From Aliirhizobium wenxiniae (GTDB lineage: Bacteria > Pseudomonadota > Alphaproteobacteria > Rhizobiales > Rhizobiaceae), in assembly GCF_019511445.1 (NCBI RefSeq), contig NZ_JAEUAN010000008.1, forward strand, positions 1-64,000: DNA of 64,000 nt, in the 5' to 3' direction. The stretch's first letter is position 1, and every line of letters begins with the position of its first letter. The notes beneath the pieces are model-generated. The model ran no database searches. It worked only from the letters and a program-made list of their open reading frames with translations, and was not told the origin of the DNA. This document shows positions 9,036-16,528 of the stretch, one piece after another. The translations under genes and the position numbers were made by a program.

Positions 9036-11147
9036 ATGTCGGCACATCTCATTTTCCTCGCACCGCTGGCGCAAGACGTCGACCTGAGCGCCGTGGCGCT
9101 CGGTTTCGTGCGGGCCTTGCAGCGCGACGGTCTCAAGGTCGGCTTCGTCAAGCCGATCGCTCAGCCGACAGCCGGTGAACATCCCGGCTCGCCATTGAAG
9201 ACGGCCGAAGTCTCCACCTATTTTGCCCGCAGCCTGTGCCTGACGGAGGCCCCCGAGCCGATCGCTTTCACCCATGCGGAAGATCTTTTGCGCAAGGGCG
9301 AACTCGATCTGTTGCTGGAAGAGGTCGCAACAATGACGGAAGCGCTGCGCGCCAATCATGATGTCGTTGTCGTCGAAGGCCTGATCCCGTTCACCGATCT
9401 GCAGATCGTTCCTCGGCTCAATGTCGAAATCGCTCGCAGCCTCGACGCCGAAGTGGTGCCGGTCGTCAGCGGTGTCGACGATGACAAGCGGCTGACTGAT
9501 ACGGTTGCGCTCGCCGAGCGTCAGTATATGCGTGACGCCGATGGCCATTTCGCCGGGCTGCTCGTCAACAAGCTGCCTGAGACAAGCCGGCGTGAGGCTT
9601 TGACAGCTGCATTCGCCAAGGCCGGTATGGAGAGCAGCACCATCCTCGGCGCGATCCCCTACGAGCCGAACCTCAACACACCGCGCCTGTCGGATCTGGT
9701 CTCGTCACTGGATCTGAGCGTCGTGCAGGGCTCGAAACTCGATGCCATCAGAGTGCGCGAGATCGTCGTCGGCGCCCGTTCGGTTGAGAAGATGATCGAC
9801 CGCCTGCGTCCGGAAACCCTGGTCGTCATGCCCGGCGATCGCAGCGATATCGCGCTTGCCTCGGCGCTCGCCCATAGCCGCGGCGTGCCGCTTGCCGGCC
9901 TGCTGCTCACCTGCGGTGCACCGCTCGCCACCCCGGTCGCAGACCTGATGGCCTCGGTCGGCTCAAACATCCTGCCGATCCTGTCCACCCCCGACGACAC
10001 CTATGCCACGGCTTCGCGTCTCGCGCATCTGAGCTACCATGTCAGCCAGGATGACAGCCAGCATATGGAAAAGGTCATCGATTTCGTCGCCGAAAACATC
10101 GACACGACCTCGCTGCGTGACCGGATCGGCACCTCGACCGAAGCCCGGCTTTCGCCGCCGCGCTTCCGCAATCACCTGATCGAAGGGGCACGCCGCGCCA
10201 ACAAGCGCATCGTGCTTCCCGAGGGTGAAGAGCCCCGCACGCTGCAGGCCGCCGTCATCTGCCACCAGAAGGGCATTGCCCGTTGCGTTCTGCTCGGCCG
10301 CCCCGATGCCATCCAGATGATCGCCAAGGCCAAGGATATCGAACTGCCGGCCGATCTCGAAATCCTCGACCCGGCCGCCGTGCGCGCCAACTATGTCGAC
10401 GCCATGGTCGAACTGCGCAAGTCGAAGGGCATGACGCCTCCCCAGGCAATCGCCCAGCTGGAAGACACGGTCGTTCTAGGCACGATGATGCTCGCCGTCG
10501 GCGAAGTCGATGGCCTGGTTTCGGGTGCGGTTCATACGACGGCAAGCACGGTGCGCCCTGCCCTGCAGCTGATCAAGACGGAACCGGGCCAGAGCATCGT
10601 CTCCTCGGTCTTCTTCATGCTGATGCCCGATCAGGTTCTGGTCTATGGCGACTGCGCCATCAACCCGAACCCGACGGCAGACCAGCTGGCGGAAATCGCC
10701 GTCCAGTCCTCCGACACGGCCAAGGCCTTCGGCATCGATCCGCGGGTTGCGATGATCTCCTATTCGACCGGCACGTCGGGCACCGGCGGTGATGTCGACA
10801 AGGTGCGCGAAGCAACCGAGTTGGCACGCCAGCGCAAGCCCGATCTCCTGATCGACGGTCCGATCCAGTATGATGCGGCAAGCGTCGAAAGCGTCGGCCG
10901 CTCCAAGGCTCCCGACAGCCCGGTCGCCGGCCGCGCCAATGTCTTCGTCTTCCCGGATCTCAACACCGGCAACACCACCTACAAGGCCGTTCAGCGCTCT
11001 GCCGACGTCGTTTCCGTCGGTCCGATGCTGCAGGGTCTGCGCAAGCCGGTCAACGACCTGTCGCGCGGTGCGCTCGTCGATGACATCGTCTTCACCATCG
11101 CGCTCACTGCCATCCAGGCGGACCAGCAGGCGGCTGGTGCAGAGTAA
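9036..11147 (+). CDS. pta: Phosphate acetyltransferase
   Basis: 703 residues, the long three-domain form of phosphotransacetylase (acetyl-CoA + phosphate to acetyl phosphate + CoA). Residues 1 to about 215 are the P-loop-fold domain (MSAHLIFLAPLAQ, FVKPIAQP) without a clear Walker A, about 216-330 the DRTGG domain, and about 375-700 the catalytic PTA domain with IVLPEGEEPRTL, GAVHTTASTVRPALQLI, SYSTGTSGTGGDVDKV and VFPDLNTGNTTYKAVQR. I start at ATG 9036 because the family N-terminus begins there; the frame is open from 8958 but those 26 residues are basic and unrelated. The preceding gene is ackA, so both steps to ATP are encoded together. Confidence 0.95.
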   Translation: MSAHLIFLAPLAQDVDLSAVALGFVRALQRDGLKVGFVKPIAQPTAGEHPGSPLKTAEVSTYFARSLCLTEAPEPIAFTHAEDLLRKGELDLLLEEVATMTEALRANHDVVVVEGLIPFTDLQIVPRLNVEIARSLDAEVVPVVSGVDDDKRLTDTVALAERQYMRDADGHFAGLLVNKLPETSRREALTAAFAKAGMESSTILGAIPYEPNLNTPRLSDLVSSLDLSVVQGSKLDAIRVREIVVGARSVEKMIDRLRPETLVVMPGDRSDIALASALAHSRGVPLAGLLLTCGAPLATPVADLMASVGSNILPILSTPDDTYATASRLAHLSYHVSQDDSQHMEKVIDFVAENIDTTSLRDRIGTSTEARLSPPRFRNHLIEGARRANKRIVLPEGEEPRTLQAAVICHQKGIARCVLLGRPDAIQMIAKAKDIELPADLEILDPAAVRANYVDAMVELRKSKGMTPPQAIAQLEDTVVLGTMMLAVGEVDGLVSGAVHTTASTVRPALQLIKTEPGQSIVSSVFFMLMPDQVLVYGDCAINPNPTADQLAEIAVQSSDTAKAFGIDPRVAMISYSTGTSGTGGDVDKVREATELARQRKPDLLIDGPIQYDAASVESVGRSKAPDSPVAGRANVFVFPDLNTGNTTYKAVQRSADVVSVGPMLQGLRKPVNDLSRGALVDDIVFTIALTAIQADQQAAGAE

Positions 11148-11165
11148 GGTCTTTCCAGACCAAGT

Positions 11166-11198
11166 TCACCACGCCGGTGCAATATTCCGGCGTGGTGA
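11166..11198. terminator. Bidirectional terminator hairpin between convergent genes
   Basis: TCACCACGCCGG at 11166-11177 and CCGGCGTGGTGA at 11187-11198 form a perfect 12-base stem with a 9-base loop. It lies in the 59-base gap between the pta stop and the stop of the convergent methyltransferase gene, so it can serve both strands. Confidence 0.65.
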
Positions 11199-11206
11199 CT
11201 GTTACT

Positions 11207-11992
11207 TCAACGAAGTGCGAAAACATCCCAGTGTCCGACGTAGCCGCCTGAGCTTTCCAGCCGCACCAGTCGGGCTGCGCACCAGTCGTCTATCTCCTCT
11301 TTCCCGAGAAGCTCAGTTTCCATCACAGCGGTCGCCATTCCGGAAATGAACTGTCGCTGCAAGGCCGCATGTGTGGGATCAAGCCGCCACGGGCTCGCCG
11401 CCATTGTGACCTGAAAGCCCTGATCTTCAAGCAGGCTGCTCAGTACAGGCGCAGCAGAGGGGCCGAGCGATGGTCCAAACCCCTTGTCCCGGCGCTGATG
11501 GCTGTTGAATGCGGCAACGACCTCTTCGTCCATGGGATGGACGTCGTCCCAGCGGCAGACCCCATCATAATTCAAAGCGGCGTAGAGGCCGGCTTCCGTC
11601 TGCGAAAGCTGTGCGATCAGCCGAGCGAGAAAACTCTCGGAAACGAGATCGAAAAGGGCCGAAGCCATCACAAGCGTCGCGTCGGAAAATACCTCCGCAG
11701 AAATGTCATCCAGATGCGCTTCGATATACTCTATGCGTGCCGCGTCGTCATGCCGATTGCGGGCTTCGGCAAGCAGTTTCGGATCGTTGTCGACAAGCCG
11801 CCAGCGCCAATGAAGAGCCTCCGGCGAAAGCGCCCGAAAGGTTGATCCGGTACCTGCACCAAGATCGACAACAAGAGCTCCCTCCCCCGCCCGCGTTACA
11901 TGATCGACCACCCGCTTGCGCAGATCGCCATCACGAGCCGTATGATCTGCGGCCTCTCGCAGATCGAGCCAATGTTTGTCGAAACCGCTCAT
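11207..11992 (-). CDS. Class I SAM-dependent methyltransferase
   Basis: 261 residues with a Rossmann-type methyltransferase fold. Motif I is VVDLGAGTGS at residues 41-50, followed by an acidic residue at the end of beta 2 (WRLVDNDPKLL), as expected for S-adenosylmethionine binding. The rest is not diagnostic of a substrate. It is the last gene of a five-gene operon and overlaps the preceding glycosyltransferase by four bases (ATGA at 11989-11992), which implies translational coupling. It would methylate the product of the operon, perhaps a glycoside or pterin-like compound; that is inference. Confidence 0.85.
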   Translation of the reverse strand: MSGFDKHWLDLREAADHTARDGDLRKRVVDHVTRAGEGALVVDLGAGTGSTFRALSPEALHWRWRLVDNDPKLLAEARNRHDDAARIEYIEAHLDDISAEVFSDATLVMASALFDLVSESFLARLIAQLSQTEAGLYAALNYDGVCRWDDVHPMDEEVVAAFNSHQRRDKGFGPSLGPSAAPVLSSLLEDQGFQVTMAASPWRLDPTHAALQRQFISGMATAVMETELLGKEEIDDWCAARLVRLESSGGYVGHWDVFALR

Positions 11993-13080
11993 CGGATACC
12001 TGCCAGAAAATCAGCTAGAACCTGTGCACTCCTCGGCCAATCGGGTAATTTGCGGCCCGTAGCCCAGGCGCCGGTGGCATAGTTTTGTCGTGCCTGCGGA
12101 TCGTCAAGCAGCAGAGCCAGGGCTGCGGCGAAGCCGTCGATATCGCCGGGTTCCACCAGCATTCCTGCGGTGTCGGGCACCAGATCAGGTACAGCGCCTC
12201 CACGGCAACCGACGATCGGCAGGCCTCGCGCCATCGCTTCGGCAAACACCATACCAAAACCTTCGTAACGGCTTGCCAGCGCGAAGATATCGGCTCGGTC
12301 GTATTCGGCGTCGACGTCATCGATAGCGCCCGTCACGGCAATTCGGTCGTTCAGCCCAAGTTCGCCAATCTGCTTGTGCAGCTTTGTTGCGGATGCCGGG
12401 TCCATTCTGTCGCTACCGACAATCCGACATTGCCATGGCCGGCCGCGCAGCTGCGCCAGCGCTGCAACAAGCGTCGCATGGTCCTTGCGCGGCGTCAGCG
12501 AGCCTATGGCAAGGATCAACGGCGGCTCGCCATCGCGGCCGCCTCGGGCAGGTTCGGCAGGTTCAGTTCCCGGTATGGCCACACAGACCGCGTCTTGTCC
12601 GACGCCGAAGTCCGAGCTCAGGGTCCGGGCCGTTGCCGGGCTCGTCACCACGATCCCGCGCGTAGAGGCCAGCGCCGCAGTCTCGCTTGTTCGAAGCTCT
12701 TGCGCCGTTCGTTCCGAAAGCCCGGTTTCCAGCGCCAAGGGGTGATGCACGAGCGCGACCAATTTCAACCGTCTCGCCTCTCTCTGTGCGATTTCGGGCA
12801 TGGCCCCGAACGCCAGTCCATCGACAAGGACGAGGCTTTCATCGGCAAGTTCGGCAAACTGCTTTTCCGTCGTTTCCAATTCGCGACTGCTTGGAGCCGG
12901 AAAACCGCCGGCTAAGCGGAGATGGTCCACCCGCCATCCGAGCTTGCGCAGTTCCGTGATCATCCGTCGGTCATAACCATATCCGCCGCTAGCGGTCTCT
13001 ATATCTCCCGGAATGGCGAAAACGAGATGCGGCGCGTCAGCTTTCTTATCTGTGCGGTTCAAATCGCGGCCTCGTACCAT
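11989..13080 (-). CDS. GT4-family glycosyltransferase
   Basis: 363 residues of the GT-B fold. The C-terminal donor-binding half has ILAIGSLTPRKDHATLVAAL, then YEGFGMVFAEAMARGLP and GGAVPDLV, the E-x7-E region typical of GT4 retaining enzymes. The N-terminal half is the acceptor domain with a Gly-rich GGYGYDRRM. No membrane segments, so cytoplasmic. It overlaps the end of the PTPS-like gene by 22 bases and the methyltransferase by four, so it belongs firmly to this operon. Donor and acceptor sugars cannot be read from sequence; a small-molecule acceptor made by the neighbouring enzymes is possible. Confidence 0.87.
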   Translation of the reverse strand: MVRGRDLNRTDKKADAPHLVFAIPGDIETASGGYGYDRRMITELRKLGWRVDHLRLAGGFPAPSSRELETTEKQFAELADESLVLVDGLAFGAMPEIAQREARRLKLVALVHHPLALETGLSERTAQELRTSETAALASTRGIVVTSPATARTLSSDFGVGQDAVCVAIPGTEPAEPARGGRDGEPPLILAIGSLTPRKDHATLVAALAQLRGRPWQCRIVGSDRMDPASATKLHKQIGELGLNDRIAVTGAIDDVDAEYDRADIFALASRYEGFGMVFAEAMARGLPIVGCRGGAVPDLVPDTAGMLVEPGDIDGFAAALALLLDDPQARQNYATGAWATGRKLPDWPRSAQVLADFLAGIR

Positions 13081-13457
13081 GCCCGCGCGACATGGCTTTC
13101 GTGCAGCGTGATCTTAAGGCGGCAAATCCGTTTGCCACCCGGGCCCAGTTCCCCGGCATCGATACGTTGGCGCAGATCGTCGAAAATGTGCTTCGCCAGC
13201 ACTTCGGTGGTTGTCACCTTGCCGCGAAGGACATCCACCTCATCGAGGTTCTTGTAATTGAGCGGGGCAATTGCATTTCTCAAAACTGTTGTCGCCAATC
13301 CGATGTCGACGCCGAGGCCGTTTTCGTCGAGATCCTCCGTCATGAAGGCCGCATCGACAACGAAGGTTGCGCCGTGCATGGCTTGAGCCGGGCCGAACAC
13401 CTCGCGCGGCAGGCTATGGGCAATCATCATGTGGTCGCGTACTTCGACAGCAAACAT
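13059..13457 (-). CDS. PTPS/QueD-fold protein with altered active site
   Basis: 132 residues of the 6-pyruvoyl-tetrahydropterin synthase / 6-carboxytetrahydropterin synthase family. The fold is recognisable from FAVEVRDHMMIAHSLPR, the conserved MHGATF segment, PTSEVLAKWI-like VTTTEVLAKHIFDDL, and the C-terminal LHES. Compared with E. coli QueD (CGRLHGH), the catalytic cysteine position is Ala24 and the second zinc-binding His of HGH is Ala30; His14 and His28 remain. The LDHHYLN segment is LNYKNLD. So queuosine synthesis is unlikely and no other que gene is near. It sits between a zinc-less dehydrogenase and a GT4 enzyme. It may use a pterin or act on another substrate. Confidence 0.8.
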   Translation of the reverse strand: MFAVEVRDHMMIAHSLPREVFGPAQAMHGATFVVDAAFMTEDLDENGLGVDIGLATTVLRNAIAPLNYKNLDEVDVLRGKVTTTEVLAKHIFDDLRQRIDAGELGPGGKRICRLKITLHESHVARAWYEAAI

Positions 13458-13478
13458 CGTTTTGAGGTCCTCCGGTTG

Positions 13479-14456
13479 TCAGACATAGCGGATGCGGTGG
13501 CACAACGTATCCGGATCGGAAAGGATATCGATGTAGCCGGCCGCAAGATCATTGAAAGCCGTCTCGCCGGAAATAAGGCCGTCGAGACGATCATCTGCCA
13601 AAAGGGCCAGCGCAGTTTCAAGTCGTCGAGAAAGCGGCCAGCGGGATCTTCGTGTCGCCGGGACATGGCCGACCTGTGAGCCGACGATCGAAAGTCGGTG
13701 GCTATGAAATCGGCCGCCGAGTGGCACGACAGACCGGCTGTCGCCGAACCAGGACATTTCGACGATCCGCGCTTCGAAACCGGCGACAGCGATGGCCGTC
13801 GAAAGGCCTTCGGATGTGGCCGATGCGTGGAACACCACGTCGCTGTCGCAGTCAGATGCTTCCGCCGCCTCCGGCAGGGCGAAGCTGCAGCCGAGCATTT
13901 CGGCAAGCCTGCTGCGATCGGGGTTGACATCGACGAGTGTCACTTGCACTCCCGGAACCTTGGCAGCGAGGAACGCCGTCAAAAGCCCCACCAGGCCGCC
14001 ACCGACAATGGTGACCTTGTCACCAGCCAGGACGCCCGCATCCCAGATACCGTTCAGCGCCGTTTCCATGTTCGCTGCCAGTACGGCCCGATGAGCCGGG
14101 ACGTCCGGCGGTACTGGAAACGCCATATTCGCCGGTATGTGAAACAGGTCCTGATGCGGATGAAGGCAAAAGACGGTCTGACCGATCGGCTTTGCACTCC
14201 CTGCCTTGATCCTGCCGACCACCGCATAACCATATTTGACCGGAAACGGAAAATCTCCCGCCTGCATTGGTGCACGCATGCAGTCATGCTCGCTTGCCGG
14301 GACACTCCCCTCGGCGATCAATGTTTCGGTACCCTTGCTGATGGCTCCAAAGCGGCTTTCGATCAGAAGTTCGCCGTCAGCAAGCGCATCCAGCGAAGTG
14401 GACTTCAGTTCGGCCTGCCTTATCGCAGTCAACCATAACGCACGCGCCATCGTCAT
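13479..14456 (-). CDS. Medium-chain dehydrogenase, zinc-less BchC-like
   Basis: 325 residues of the medium-chain dehydrogenase/reductase superfamily. ISKGTETL at residues 39-46 and VKYGYAVVGRI at 73-83 match the BchC-like branch, and IVGGGLVG at 150-157 is the NAD(P) Rossmann loop. The usual catalytic zinc ligands (Cys, GHE) and the four-cysteine structural zinc lobe are absent, so common labels as a zinc alcohol dehydrogenase would mislead. I start at ATG 14456, which overlaps the stop of the upstream OpgH-like gene as ATGA. A second in-frame ATG is at 14450. The frame remains open to 14993 but that part only shadows the upstream gene. Confidence 0.82.
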   Translation of the reverse strand: MTMARALWLTAIRQAELKSTSLDALADGELLIESRFGAISKGTETLIAEGSVPASEHDCMRAPMQAGDFPFPVKYGYAVVGRIKAGSAKPIGQTVFCLHPHQDLFHIPANMAFPVPPDVPAHRAVLAANMETALNGIWDAGVLAGDKVTIVGGGLVGLLTAFLAAKVPGVQVTLVDVNPDRSRLAEMLGCSFALPEAAEASDCDSDVVFHASATSEGLSTAIAVAGFEARIVEMSWFGDSRSVVPLGGRFHSHRLSIVGSQVGHVPATRRSRWPLSRRLETALALLADDRLDGLISGETAFNDLAAGYIDILSDPDTLCHRIRYV

Positions 14457-16381
14457 GTGCGATTTTCCGCCAGCATTTGGCAGGAAGCATCGGTGTCCTG
14501 TTGCCCCGTCCCTGATGCGCCTCCTGGTCTTCGCCAGCGACGGGCGGCATGCGGCACGAGCGGGCTCAAGATCCGTGGCATCCGCACTTCTTCGGGAACG
14601 GCAAACAGGCCGCAACGCGTGGTCCATCGGCCGAAACGGCTGGAAGCGGTGAGCATGGTAAACGGTATCGCCAGACAGAGGCCAGCCATCATCGGCAGCG
14701 TCCAGAGGAGCGCACCGGCCCCTGCTCCAAAAAGCAGAGTGATGCCAAACGTAAAGCCGATCACTGTCTGCAACCCCATGGTTCTGAGAGCCGACGAGAA
14801 GGAAACGCCCAGCTTGTCGCGGTTTTGGCCGCTCCATGTGACACTGCGCCCGAACGGCAGGCCGAGGAGAAAGACAGAGACATAAACGGCAATGACCGGC
14901 GCCATCAGCATAGAGGCGAGGATTTCCGCAATGACGGAAAAGCCGAAGCGCAAAGGCCCGCCGTAGCGGCGTATAGCCCCCTTGGTCAGACAAACATCGA
15001 GCATGCCGGCCAGCTTTGGGGCGATGGACATGAAGAATATGACTGCGAAGAGGGAAAGGCCAACCTGCAGATAAGCGGGATCGAAACCTGCTGACATGGC
15101 CTTCCAGGCCGCAGCGAATGTGGCTGCAATCCAGGCAGGCGGTGCGACATACATCAATATTGCCTGCACGAGCTGGAAACGGCTCAGCGGTTTCAATCCG
15201 GGTTCAAACAGGAAGCGCCAATACTGCATGTTTCCCTGGCACCAGCGCAAATCTCGCTTGGCGAAATCGGGAAATGTCGGCGGATTGGCCTCGAAACTCT
15301 GCGTTTCGATCGGCAGAACTCGAACCTCGTAACCGCCGCGCCGCATATAGGCGGCCTCCAGCTGGTCATGACTGAGGATGTGGCCGCCAAGCGGTGGCGA
15401 TCCGGGCAATACGGGCAGGTCGCAATGGGACTTGAATGCTGCCGTGCGGATCAGGGCATTGTGGCCCCAATAGGGACCGCAATCGGCATTCCACCAGGCA
15501 GCCCCCATGGTGAAGGACCGCATGCCGTGGCGCATGCCGAACTGGAACATACGGGCAAAACCGCTCGTCGCCGGAGTTCCGACAACCAGCGTCTGGAGAA
15601 TACCCAGTTCCGGCCTTTTCTCCATTGCGGCAACAAGCCGGACGATCGCATCACCGGACATGACGCTATCGGAATCGAGAGGCAGGAAAAAATCGTAGTC
15701 CTGGCCGTATTCCTCGAGAAAATCATGGATGTTGCCGGCCTTGTAACCGGTGTTTTTCTGGCGTCTGCGATAGATCGGATGAGTGTTTTGAGGCAGGCCG
15801 AGGCTATCCGCCAGTTGCGCGAAAGCTCTCTCCTCCGCTTCAGCAATTTCCGGATCGGACGTGTCGCTCAGCACAAAAAAGCGGAAATGCCGTTCGAGAC
15901 CAGTTGAGTGAAGGCTTTGCGCCATCGTCTGCAACCGGGCAAAGGCTGGCAGAGGATCTTCGTTTCGAAGAAACAGGGTAAGAGCGGTACGCGACGACAG
16001 CGTTCGGGGCCGACTGTCACTCCGATAGAATGGGTAGACGCTTCGGGCAGGATTACCCGGCCCATGCAGAAGTATCAGTCCGATGATTGCATTCCAGAAC
16101 CCCAGCACCGTCCATGGCATTGCTAGCAGAAAGCCGGCCAGCATGACGGTTTCGGGGAAGTCGATACCGCCGGGAAGCAGAAGCCTCAGCAGCCCGAGGA
16201 AAAGAGCGCCGATCGTCAAAACATTCAGCACCAGCACAATGCCGCGCCGCCACGTGACCGATGGGCCTGAATAGCGAAAGACCTTCTCGCTCGTGGTCTC
16301 GCCCAGCTGATCGCTCACACTCCTGGAGCTGCCGGCTTCATCAGTCGCAGCGGGATCGATCCGTCTGGCATGCAGGTTCAT
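14453..16381 (-). CDS. OpgH/MdoH-family membrane glucosyltransferase
   Basis: 642 residues, GT2-fold membrane enzyme similar to OpgH, which polymerises glucose from UDP-glucose into osmoregulated periplasmic glucan backbones. Two membrane segments lie near residues 48-70 and 78-106, and several more follow residue 390. Catalytic motifs are in order: QKNTGYKAGNI (208-218), DSD (236-238), YWGHNALIR (304-312), LSHD (336-339) and RWCQGN (379-384). It is shorter than E. coli OpgH (about 850 residues), lacking the long N-terminal part. No opgG is adjacent; instead it heads an operon of soluble small-molecule enzymes, so its product may not be a standard glucan. Confidence 0.87.
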   Translation of the reverse strand: MNLHARRIDPAATDEAGSSRSVSDQLGETTSEKVFRYSGPSVTWRRGIVLVLNVLTIGALFLGLLRLLLPGGIDFPETVMLAGFLLAMPWTVLGFWNAIIGLILLHGPGNPARSVYPFYRSDSRPRTLSSRTALTLFLRNEDPLPAFARLQTMAQSLHSTGLERHFRFFVLSDTSDPEIAEAEERAFAQLADSLGLPQNTHPIYRRRQKNTGYKAGNIHDFLEEYGQDYDFFLPLDSDSVMSGDAIVRLVAAMEKRPELGILQTLVVGTPATSGFARMFQFGMRHGMRSFTMGAAWWNADCGPYWGHNALIRTAAFKSHCDLPVLPGSPPLGGHILSHDQLEAAYMRRGGYEVRVLPIETQSFEANPPTFPDFAKRDLRWCQGNMQYWRFLFEPGLKPLSRFQLVQAILMYVAPPAWIAATFAAAWKAMSAGFDPAYLQVGLSLFAVIFFMSIAPKLAGMLDVCLTKGAIRRYGGPLRFGFSVIAEILASMLMAPVIAVYVSVFLLGLPFGRSVTWSGQNRDKLGVSFSSALRTMGLQTVIGFTFGITLLFGAGAGALLWTLPMMAGLCLAIPFTMLTASSRFGRWTTRCGLFAVPEEVRMPRILSPLVPHAARRWRRPGGASGTGQQDTDASCQMLAENRT

Positions 16382-16528
16382 GAGAGTGCTGCTTTCGGTG
16401 GGGACGGGCTTGATCCTGAAATTAGGCCCCGATCACGCTTCAACAAGACGTCTGGTCGATCAAACAAACCGCGCCACTCTCACGAACGGGTGATCAGGTC
16501 CATCACCTTGCAATTTCATGACTTTTAG

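Noticed and set aside
7809..9548. 579-codon frame on the - strand across ackA and pta
   Set aside because: It lies wholly opposite two well-recognised enzyme genes and shows no family features; a codon-bias shadow.
13994..14993. Longer version of the dehydrogenase gene reaching back to 14993
   Set aside because: The extra N-terminal 178 codons lie inside the OpgH-like gene, have no dehydrogenase similarity, and the ATG at 14456 forms a typical 4-base stop/start overlap.
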